Positions 1 through 6,573 of a stretch of DNA of 8,431 nt are shown here, piece by piece; the first letter of the stretch is position 1, and each line of letters opens with the position of its first letter. The stretch lies in the NCBI GenBank assembly GCA_021781865.1, contig JAJXVZ010000023.1, forward strand, positions 1 through 8,431, in the 5' to 3' direction. The position numbers and the translations under genes were made by a program. The stretch comes from a bacterium (GTDB lineage Bacteria > Patescibacteriota > Minisyncoccia > Phycocordibacterales > Phycocordibacteraceae). Under the pieces are notes generated by a model. That model was given only the letters and a program-made list of their open reading frames with translations. It had not been told where the DNA came from and searched no databases.

Positions 1-1
1 G

Positions 2-1024
2 GAGGATTTATTTCTCATCCGTAATCCACGATTCAAATTCATCAAAGATCATGCGACCGAAGTGAAAGCTTTCACGAAAGAATATTGCGGAGGGAAGCCG
101 ATTGAAGAAGTCGGAGAATGGTTTTTCTTCCCTTGGAACAAAACTCTTACGCATTACCTCCCCCATGACGAGCACCAAGAGATACGAACCGCTCGTAATC
201 GCAACATTATAACTAAAGAGGAACAGCAGAAGCTCTACGGTCTTCGCGTGGCATACGCCGGCCTTAGCGTTGGCAGTCATGGCGCGCTCACATTCGCGCT
301 TATGGGCGGTGCGCGTCATATCAAGATTGCCGACCCGGACAAAGTCTCACCTTCAAATTTAAACCGCATCCGCTTCGACTTTCTCGATGTCGGTCGTGGG
401 AAGACTGATCTGGTGCGTGAGTATATTTATCAACTGAACCCCTACGCTGATATCGAAACGTTCGATTCAGGCGTTACGGAAGAAACCACAGATTCCTTTC
501 TTAGGGAGGCTGACGTACTTGTTGAAGAAACTGACAATCTAGAAATGAAAATTAGATTACGTCTTGCGGCACGCGAACGTGGCATCCCGGTTGTTATGGC
601 AACGGATAATGGAGATAACATCATCGTGGAAGTGGAGCGATTCGACATCGACAAAACAAAGCCGCTCTTCAACGGAATCATTGGGGACGTGAATTTGGAA
701 ATGTTTAAGTCTTTCACATCATCTGACTTGCCAAAACTAGCGACAAAAATTGCTGGCCCACAGTTTGTAACCGAGCGCATGATGAGCTCATTGCTCCAGG
801 TTGGCCATGAGATTTATTCGTGGCCGCAGCTTGGCGATGCCGCCACGCTATCGGGTGTCACTATCGCGTATATTTTAAAACGACTTGCACTCGGACAGCT
901 AGTGAATGAAGAAAAATGTGAATTAAGTCTTGACGCACTCCTTGATCCGGAATACCACGCCTCGAACGTGAAGAATACTCGTGAAAAGGCTCGGGCCGAT
1001 TTCTTGGCTGCAATTGGCCTTTAG
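2..1024 (+). CDS. ThiF/E1-like adenylyltransferase, Rv1355c (MoeY)-type N-terminal half; 5' partial
   Basis: The reading frame is open to the left edge, so the start lies outside the window. A GTG at 62 could start the frame but has no ribosome binding site, and the 20 codons before it (EDLFLIRNPRF...) look like coding sequence. E1-like enzymes use ATP to adenylate a carboxylate, typically a protein C-terminus or small acid. Counting from position 2, the visible parts are a nucleotide-binding loop GLSVGSHGA (about 87-95), the acidic ADPDKVSPSNLNR segment (about 110-122) for ribose and ATP contacts, a lysine in GRGKTDL (K134), and the ETDN motif (about 176-179) for Mg-ATP. The paired CxxC zinc motifs of MoeB/ThiF are absent and only two cysteines are present, so a thioester-forming role is not evident. 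The order of motifs and the neighbouring nitroreductase fit the Rv1355c fusion family, here split. The substrate is unknown. Three bases separate it from the next gene. Confidence 0.88.
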   Translation, partial: EDLFLIRNPRFKFIKDHATEVKAFTKEYCGGKPIEEVGEWFFFPWNKTLTHYLPHDEHQEIRTARNRNIITKEEQQKLYGLRVAYAGLSVGSHGALTFALMGGARHIKIADPDKVSPSNLNRIRFDFLDVGRGKTDLVREYIYQLNPYADIETFDSGVTEETTDSFLREADVLVEETDNLEMKIRLRLAARERGIPVVMATDNGDNIIVEVERFDIDKTKPLFNGIIGDVNLEMFKSFTSSDLPKLATKIAGPQFVTERMMSSLLQVGHEIYSWPQLGDAATLSGVTIAYILKRLALGQLVNEEKCELSLDALLDPEYHASNVKNTREKARADFLAAIGL

Positions 1025-1027
1025 AGT

Positions 1028-2107
1028 ATGGATACGTCGTACAAAGAGAAAGTAAAAAAGATACTTACTGCTGCAGTCGCAGCCCCTTCAGGAGACAATT
1101 CTCAGCCGTGGCGTTTTGTCGTGCACGACAACTCAATAGAATTCCATTATCTCCCAGAAAGAGATAACCCTATCTTCAACTATGAAAAAGGAGGAACATT
1201 GATCGCAATCGGTGCCGCTTTGCAAAACGCCGAACTTGAAGCACGTGCACAAGGGTATACACCAAACGCAATTTTCAACGAAGGCGGCGGTTCGTGTGTC
1301 GCAGTCATGCGTCTTACAGGCGGCGGTAATCTTAATGTCATCCAAGGCCATATGAGAGAAGCTATTTTTAAGCGGCATACGAATCGCCGAGCATACGAAA
1401 AAATACCGCTTTCGCGCGAGATGCGCGAGACGATTCTAAGCCCGCTTATTTCCGGAAGTGCCGACCCGAAACTCTTTCTCATTGAATCGCAGGAAGCGAT
1501 GGAAGAAGTATCACGAGCGCTCACGACTATGGAGGAGACAGCGCTCGGAAACCAAACGATGCATAAACTTTTTTTCAGCAGTATTTTCTGGTCCGAAACG
1601 AGGAATCGTGCAGGGGAGCAAGGACTCTATATCAAAACGCTCGAATTGCCGCCCCCCGTTCAAGCACTGTTCTGGCTTCTGAAGTATTGGCATTTCGCAA
1701 GATTCTTATCCAGTGTTGGCTTCCCAAAGTTTGTCGCGCGGACGAATGCGCAGCAAAACGCCTCTGCCTCTGCGTTTGGTATGATCACTGCGCCGCAGTT
1801 ACGCCGCGTTACGTATCTTGAGACAGGAAAAATGCTTGAGCGCGTATGGCTTCTTGTGGCCGCACAAGGATTATCACTACAAATTGTAACAGGCATCACA
1901 TTTCTTGCGCGTTCCATCATACATAACCCTGATACGGCACTCCTCCTTAGTGATGAGGAGCAAGAACACGTGCGGGCTGCCTACGCGATCATAAAAAGAA
2001 ACATCGACGAAGAGTACGAGCCGATTATCGCTTTCCGTATTGGCACGAGTTCCGCTCCAACTGAGGTGACGTATCGTCGTGCGCCGGAAATTACATTTGA
2101 AGACTAA
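1028..2107 (+). CDS. FMN-dependent nitroreductase-like protein, Rv1355c C-terminal-half type
   Basis: A 359-residue protein of the nitroreductase fold, expected to bind FMN and catalyse NAD(P)H-linked reduction or a flavin-dependent dehydrogenation. The N-terminal APSGDNSQPWRF (19-30) is the hallmark FMN-binding segment of the Acg/nitroreductase group. KRHTNRRAY (115-123) is the second conserved basic motif of this subgroup. The C-terminus has FRIG (336-339) followed by PTEVTYRRAP, matching the group's usual ending. A central hydrophobic, aromatic stretch (about 206-236, LPPPVQALFWLLKYW) probably forms a flap or dimer element and might touch the membrane. The length is larger than a classical nitroreductase (about 200) and fits the long subgroup. 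The ATG is chosen because it lies 3 bases after the ThiF stop; no clear Shine-Dalgarno is present, so coupling to upstream translation is likely. Together with the ThiF gene it recreates the two-domain family as separate polypeptides. The substrate cannot be deduced. Confidence 0.88.
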   Translation: MDTSYKEKVKKILTAAVAAPSGDNSQPWRFVVHDNSIEFHYLPERDNPIFNYEKGGTLIAIGAALQNAELEARAQGYTPNAIFNEGGGSCVAVMRLTGGGNLNVIQGHMREAIFKRHTNRRAYEKIPLSREMRETILSPLISGSADPKLFLIESQEAMEEVSRALTTMEETALGNQTMHKLFFSSIFWSETRNRAGEQGLYIKTLELPPPVQALFWLLKYWHFARFLSSVGFPKFVARTNAQQNASASAFGMITAPQLRRVTYLETGKMLERVWLLVAAQGLSLQIVTGITFLARSIIHNPDTALLLSDEEQEHVRAAYAIIKRNIDEEYEPIIAFRIGTSSAPTEVTYRRAPEITFED

Positions 2108-2108
2108 T

Positions 2109-3047
2109 ATGAGCGTCACGACTTTTCCAAATACTCGGGATGAACAAATAAAATTAATTCTCTCTGAACTCGGTAATTTGCATCCCAAATCAGATACTGA
2201 AAAGTATGCAATCGAACAAAACATATTATTTTTTAAATCTATTCAATCTGTATTTTCGTACAGTCGATGGTTGTATGGAACAAGAAAACACATTCGTAGT
2301 AAAGATTTGTTGGAAATAAACGAACTACTCCCCGATTTAGATGAAATTTTTCACGCTAAAATGGCGGAAATTGAGCGTAGTGCGCATCCTGGTATCATTC
2401 GTCCGATAGTTGAATACGTAACTGAGTTTGCGACAAACATTTCTCAAGACAAGCGTTTACGCATAGCATCGCTTGGTAGTGGCAGTATGGAAGTTGAACG
2501 GCAAATAATCGAACAATTACAAAAAACGAAAAACGTAAAGCCACTGACGATTGTCGGCTTCGATGTTTCTTCCAACACCCGTGCATTTGCAGAGAAAAAT
2601 CTAAGTGTGCTCACGAATGTGCGAATTGTTCAGGAGATTAAACTGACTGAAGAAAAGCTCGCCGTGCTTGAACGAGAGACACAGGAACTGATACTCGTTG
2701 TCATATCAGACAACGATATTTTCGCACTTTCGTCATACTTTACACCTCATGCATTCGATCTCGTCATAACAGCTCTTTTTTTACACCATCTCAACGAGGT
2801 CGACAGAATCAGATTGGTGGAACAGATGCGAACTTTCGCATCGCGGACGCTGAACTATGATGGATATAAGAACGAGATTGTTATTCCGATTCTTAGCATG
2901 ATAGGTTGGAATAGCCCAGTGTTTTTGAATGCAGCTATTTTTTCAACGATTCGTTTCCCAGATCGTGCAGAGACGTTACGTTTGCATACTGATACAAAAA
3001 TCGATTTCTATGGTCATGGGCATTACCGTGCTATTTTTTCTGCATAA
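2109..3047 (+). CDS. class I SAM-dependent methyltransferase with unassigned N-terminal domain
   Basis: A 312-residue protein. The Rossmann methyltransferase signs are motif I IASLGSGSMEVE (119-130) that binds SAM, the acidic residue after strand 2 in VGFDVSS (D152), and a motif IV-like FDLVITALFLHHL (216-228). The first ~110 residues are mostly helical, charged and aromatic (FFKSIQSVFSYSRWLYG) and I do not recognise a family there; they may select the substrate. The ATG at 2109 is one base after the upstream stop; a GTG at 2079 would add ten residues but overlaps the nitroreductase gene and is less likely. There is only a weak GAAG upstream. Base composition is AT-rich compared with the first two genes (16 G+C of 60 at 2221-2280). 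Position in the run suggests it methylates a product of, or acts on the same substrate as, the ThiF/nitroreductase pair; that is inference. An inactive methyltransferase fold cannot be excluded. Confidence 0.8.
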   Translation: MSVTTFPNTRDEQIKLILSELGNLHPKSDTEKYAIEQNILFFKSIQSVFSYSRWLYGTRKHIRSKDLLEINELLPDLDEIFHAKMAEIERSAHPGIIRPIVEYVTEFATNISQDKRLRIASLGSGSMEVERQIIEQLQKTKNVKPLTIVGFDVSSNTRAFAEKNLSVLTNVRIVQEIKLTEEKLAVLERETQELILVVISDNDIFALSSYFTPHAFDLVITALFLHHLNEVDRIRLVEQMRTFASRTLNYDGYKNEIVIPILSMIGWNSPVFLNAAIFSTIRFPDRAETLRLHTDTKIDFYGHGHYRAIFSA

Positions 3048-3053
3048 TCTTCT

Positions 3054-4667
3054 ATGGATGGAATCTTAGCAATTGGACTTAACGCAGAGCTTCTGTCGGT
3101 AGGCGTAGTTGCAGCACTCCTCATTTCTATTGGATTTACCGTGTTTTTGAATGATATGGAGAGTATAACTCACAAGTCGTTCCTTGCTCTTACAGGTACA
3201 TCGGTCATTTGGAGTTTGTTCAATTACGGCATTTATAAATCACCTGATCCGATCATTATGCTCTGGATTTTGCGACTCATTATGTTTACTGCAACTTGGT
3301 TTGCGTTCTCGCTCTTTACATTCTTTTACGTGTTTCCAAATCGAAAACAGATCTTACCGATGTGGTATCGATTTTTGTTATTTCCAGCAACAGTAATCAT
3401 TTCTTTGATGACTCTTTCACCACTTGTTTTTACAGAAATAAGCAGTTTTTCCGCTAATGGTCAAATACAGCAGGTGACAAGAGGTCCAGGGATCTTCTTA
3501 TTTGGCATACTTGTTTTTATTCTTGATTTTGGAGCAATCTTACTCATCGCTCGCAAAATGCTACTCGCTCGTGGCTCAGCAAGGAATTCGTACCGCACTA
3601 TTCTTATTGGTACGGTTACGACTATTTTTTTGATTATCATATTCAGCTTCATACTCCCCGCTTTTTTTGGCAATTCTACATTCGTTGCATATGGAACCTT
3701 AGCCCTTCTTCCATTCATTGGCGTTACTGCTTATGCGATTGAACATGGCCGCGTATTGAATGTTAAAGAAGTCGGTGTAGCGTTTTTAGTAAGTGCACTC
3801 GCTATTGCAACGTTTATCGAGCTTATTTTTACGACTAATCCGATACTCATCTTGTTCCGCATCAGTTTGTTCATACTCATCTTGTTTGTCGGGCTACTCC
3901 TGATTCGTGGTGTTGTAAAAGAAGTTAAACAACGTGAAGAAATTGAAAAGCTCGTTGAAGAACTCCAACAAACGAACTCCCGGCAGGAGGGGCTTGTCCA
4001 CTTCATCGGACACGAAGTGAAGGGCTTCTTGACCAAGGCGGCTGGCGCGTTTGCTGCGCTCTCTGAAGGGGATTTTGGAGAATTGCCATCGACACTGAAG
4101 CCGTTTGTCGACCGTGCGCTTCTTGATACACGAGAGAGTACCGATTCGGTAGCAGGCATCCTCAAGGCATCGAATTTGAAAAAAGGGACGGTAACGTATG
4201 TGAAGGAGCCATTCGACCTCAAGACGCTCGTGAGAGAAGCAGTCGAGAAGGCAAGGCCGACTGCAGAACAAAAAGGCATCTCGCTTTCTTTAGTCATCGA
4301 TGACTCGTCGTCGTATCAGATGACCGGAGATAAAGCGCAAATCAATGATCATGTACTGCGCAATTTGATTGATAATGCAATCAGCTATACGCCCTCAGGC
4401 TCCATCAATGTTTCCCTCAAAAAAGAAAATGGAAAGATAATTTTTGCAGTAAAGGATACTGGCGTCGGCATTACCGAAGAGGATAAGAGGCGGCTCTTCA
4501 CCGAGGGCGGTCACGGGAAGGATTCGCAGACAATCAACGTTCACTCCACCGGCTATGGGCTCTTCATTGCGAAGCAAATCACCGAGGCACATGGCGGCAC
4601 TATTCGCGCCGAGAGCGATGGGGCGGGGAACGGCGCGACCTTTGCTGTCGAATTGCCAATCTTATAA
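3054..4667 (+). CDS. membrane histidine kinase with 7TM-like sensor region plus two more TM segments
   Basis: A 537-residue sensor kinase. The N-terminal half (1-286) has about nine predicted membrane segments (roughly 13-32, 42-60, 68-93, 105-127, 145-167, 183-203, 208-228, 241-258, 264-284), resembling the 7TM sensor region of histidine kinases (HisKA_7TM type) followed by two further helices; there is no large outside domain, so a hydrophobic or membrane-borne signal is plausible. A charged coiled-coil linker (287-312) leads to the dimerisation domain with phospho-acceptor H320 in FIGHEVKGFL. The ATPase domain shows the N box LRNLIDNAISYTP (435-447), G1 DTGVG (468-472), F box (RRLF, 479-482), G2 STGYGLFIAK (498-507) and a final GNGATF. 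The H box is atypical: Gly at H+4 and Phe at H+5 instead of the usual Thr/Asn and Pro. It starts 6 bases after the methyltransferase with no clear ribosome binding site. No response regulator is in the window. Codon and base composition changes near 3970, between the linker and the kinase core. Confidence 0.92.
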   Translation: MDGILAIGLNAELLSVGVVAALLISIGFTVFLNDMESITHKSFLALTGTSVIWSLFNYGIYKSPDPIIMLWILRLIMFTATWFAFSLFTFFYVFPNRKQILPMWYRFLLFPATVIISLMTLSPLVFTEISSFSANGQIQQVTRGPGIFLFGILVFILDFGAILLIARKMLLARGSARNSYRTILIGTVTTIFLIIIFSFILPAFFGNSTFVAYGTLALLPFIGVTAYAIEHGRVLNVKEVGVAFLVSALAIATFIELIFTTNPILILFRISLFILILFVGLLLIRGVVKEVKQREEIEKLVEELQQTNSRQEGLVHFIGHEVKGFLTKAAGAFAALSEGDFGELPSTLKPFVDRALLDTRESTDSVAGILKASNLKKGTVTYVKEPFDLKTLVREAVEKARPTAEQKGISLSLVIDDSSSYQMTGDKAQINDHVLRNLIDNAISYTPSGSINVSLKKENGKIIFAVKDTGVGITEEDKRRLFTEGGHGKDSQTINVHSTGYGLFIAKQITEAHGGTIRAESDGAGNGATFAVELPIL

Positions 4668-4741
4668 AGAGAATTTTGTTTCCAACTGCGAGCAAGTGAT
4701 TGCGTGCGCCTGAGGAAGCGTAAACATAAATTTTTCGACAT

Positions 4742-4762
4742 TGTTTTTGCGTGTCAAAAACA
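4742..4762. repeat. 8-bp inverted repeat, possible operator
   Basis: TGTTTTTG (4742-4749) and its exact reverse complement CAAAAACA (4755-4762) are separated by five bases, CGTGT. The stem is AT-rich and no T run follows it, so it is a poor terminator. Its place just before the ribosome binding site of the exporter suggests a protein-binding site or a weak leader hairpin. An 8-bp match in AT-rich DNA could also be chance. Confidence 0.4.
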
Positions 4763-4769
4763 GAATGAT

Positions 4770-4773
4770 AGGA
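4770..4773 (+). promoter_or_regulatory. ribosome binding site of the ABC exporter gene
   Basis: AGGA lies nine bases before the ATG at 4783, which supports that start. The three downstream genes of the preceding operon (starts at 1028, 2109 and 3054) lack a comparable site. Confidence 0.55.
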
Positions 4774-4782
4774 TAAATTTGT

Positions 4783-6567
4783 ATGCCTACAAAAGAGAAA
4801 GGTCCTGCACGTGTGTGGCCCGTGTTTCGCGCATATGGCACAGCGGCATTTCGATATCCGCGGCTTTTGGTAATGGCGATTTGCGCAGCAGTGCTCATTG
4901 AAGTAGCGGGAGTCATTGCACCGCTGTACCTGCGCCAATTCATTGATCTCCTCTCAGCAAACACGCCGACCCCGGGGATCGTAAGCGCCATTTTCATGAC
5001 ACTCGTGTTTTTTACAGCCATAAATCTTTTTGGGTGGCTCGGACAACGGGTACGTTTATGGGCGTTGAATCGGCTGGAGTCTCAGGCCATGGTTGATCTC
5101 TACCAGAGCGCGTTTGATTATCTGCTGGGGCATTCGCATGAATTTTTCATCTCGAATTTCTCGGGAACGCTTACGCGACGTGTGACACGTTATGCGCGCT
5201 CATTCGAGCAGGTAATGGACAACTTGTTCTTCAATTTCTTTCCCGCTTTTATATTTGCCATTGGCATTATCACGGTTCTCTCATTGCGGAGCGCGCTATT
5301 GGGCATCGGGCTTTTCGCATGGACGGTAATTTTTGTATACATTCAATTCAAGATGACGCTCAAGCGTCAGGCATTACGAGCCGCGCGCACTGCCGAAGAT
5401 AGTAAGGTGACGGGCTTTTTGTCCGACGCCATACTCAATCATTCAACGATTACGGTATTTGCCGCTAAACGATACGAAGGGTTTCAATTCGCTGAACGTG
5501 TCAAACAATGGTACCTCGCGACGCGGCGTGCGTGGGACGCTGATTTGTGGATTTTTGGCATACAGGGGATTCTCGCTGTCGGAATAGAATTTGCCCTGCT
5601 TGCCGGTGCCGTATTGCTTTGGCAGCGCGGGCTGGTAACAGTGGGCGATTTTGTGCTTATTCAAATTTATATCCTGGGCCTCATAAACCGTATTTGGAGT
5701 ATCGGAACAAACATGCGCCAGCTCTATGACGCTTTTGCTGATGCGACTGAGATGATCGATATCCTTGAATTACCGTATGAAATACAGAACATAGCAAATG
5801 CGGTGCCGTTGCAGGCGGGGGAGGGTGCAGTTACGTTTGATCATGTCAATTTTGGGTATCATGACAACCATTCCATACTCCAAAACTTCAGTCTCTCTAT
5901 ACGATCACGCGAGAAGGTTGCACTCGTCGGTTCCTCGGGCGCGGGGAAATCGACCATAGCAAAACTGCTCCTGCGTCTTTACGAAATTAAGGGCGGTACG
6001 CTTAGTATTGATAATCAAGATATCTCACGTGTGACGCAAGAAAGCCTACGTTTTTCAATCGCTTTTGTTCCACAAGAACCGCTTCTTTTCCACCGATCGC
6101 TCATGGAAAATATCCGTTACGGTCGGCAGAATGCTACCGATGAAGAAGTTATCGAGGCTGCGAAACAGGCGCACTGCTATGAATTCATTAACCGTTATCC
6201 AGAAGGATTTGCGACGATGGTTGGTGAGCGTGGCGTTAAACTCTCCGGTGGTGAGCGCCAAAGAGTCGCTATTGCACGTGCCATTTTGAAAAATGCACCA
6301 ATACTTGTTCTTGACGAAGCGACCTCCAGTCTTGATTCGGAATCAGAAAGTCTCATTCAAGACGCGCTTTTGAAGTTGATGGAAGGGAAGACGGTCATCG
6401 CTATTGCGCACCGACTCTCGACTGTGATGCATATGGATCGCATTGTTGTGATGGAGGGCGGCACGGTTGTCCTCACAGGGACGCACAATGAACTTCTCGC
6501 ACACGAGAGTAATCTTTACAAAAAGCTCTGGGAGATTCAGGCGGGGGGATTCATTCGTGGAGATTAG
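4783..6567 (+). CDS. ABC exporter half-transporter (MsbA/MDR-like, TM domain fused to ATPase)
   Basis: A complete 594-residue exporter subunit, normal length for the family, expected to work as a dimer in the cytoplasmic membrane. Six membrane helices fall at about 27-47, 66-86, 148-165, 169-188, 262-280 and 286-305. The ATPase domain has an A-loop aromatic in FGYH (Y359), Walker A GSSGAGKST (383-391), Q-loop VPQEPLLF (Q431), the exporter-type X-loop GERG (481-484), signature LSGGERQ (487-493), Walker B ILVLDEATS (507-515) with catalytic E512, D-loop SSLD and switch H543. All catalytic residues are present. No N-terminal peptidase domain exists, so it is not a leader-cleaving bacteriocin exporter. 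The ATG is supported by AGGA nine bases upstream. The substrate could be a lipid, drug, peptide or the hypothetical product of the upstream cassette; sequence alone does not say. G+C is high locally (34 of 60 at 5161-5220). The stop is 6 bases from the convergent gene's stop. Confidence 0.95.
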   Translation: MPTKEKGPARVWPVFRAYGTAAFRYPRLLVMAICAAVLIEVAGVIAPLYLRQFIDLLSANTPTPGIVSAIFMTLVFFTAINLFGWLGQRVRLWALNRLESQAMVDLYQSAFDYLLGHSHEFFISNFSGTLTRRVTRYARSFEQVMDNLFFNFFPAFIFAIGIITVLSLRSALLGIGLFAWTVIFVYIQFKMTLKRQALRAARTAEDSKVTGFLSDAILNHSTITVFAAKRYEGFQFAERVKQWYLATRRAWDADLWIFGIQGILAVGIEFALLAGAVLLWQRGLVTVGDFVLIQIYILGLINRIWSIGTNMRQLYDAFADATEMIDILELPYEIQNIANAVPLQAGEGAVTFDHVNFGYHDNHSILQNFSLSIRSREKVALVGSSGAGKSTIAKLLLRLYEIKGGTLSIDNQDISRVTQESLRFSIAFVPQEPLLFHRSLMENIRYGRQNATDEEVIEAAKQAHCYEFINRYPEGFATMVGERGVKLSGGERQRVAIARAILKNAPILVLDEATSSLDSESESLIQDALLKLMEGKTVIAIAHRLSTVMHMDRIVVMEGGTVVLTGTHNELLAHESNLYKKLWEIQAGGFIRGD

Positions 6568-6573
6568 AGTAAT

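Larger units (their letters stand above)
4668..4782 (+). promoter_or_regulatory. spacer between kinase and ABC exporter genes, probable promoter region
   Basis: This 115-base gap is the only sizeable non-coding stretch in the + strand block, so an independent promoter for the ABC gene probably lies here. Possible -35-like TTGCGT (4700-4705) or TTGTTT (4741-4746) are present, but no -10 box with good spacing stands out, so no exact promoter is claimed. No GC-rich hairpin followed by a T run was found, so the upstream operon has no obvious intrinsic terminator and read-through into the exporter is possible. Confidence 0.35.

Noticed and set aside
62..64. GTG at 62 as the true start of the ThiF-like gene
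   Set aside because: The frame is open to the window edge with protein-like sequence before it, and no ribosome binding site stands before this GTG.
2..2107. Molybdopterin biosynthesis as the role of the ThiF/nitroreductase pair
   Set aside because: That label comes only from the ThiF/MoeB resemblance; the zinc CxxC motifs and any MoaD-like or other molybdopterin genes are missing from the window.
3731..4297. A 188-residue open frame on the - strand opposite the kinase gene
   Set aside because: It overlaps the conserved linker, H box and start of the ATPase domain on the other strand; its Ser/Thr-rich translation is typical of a shadow frame.
4704..4901. A 65-residue frame from a GTG in the spacer, considered as a possible precursor peptide
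   Set aside because: It lacks a ribosome binding site, runs over 100 bases into the exporter gene in another frame and has no leader-like or core-like organisation.
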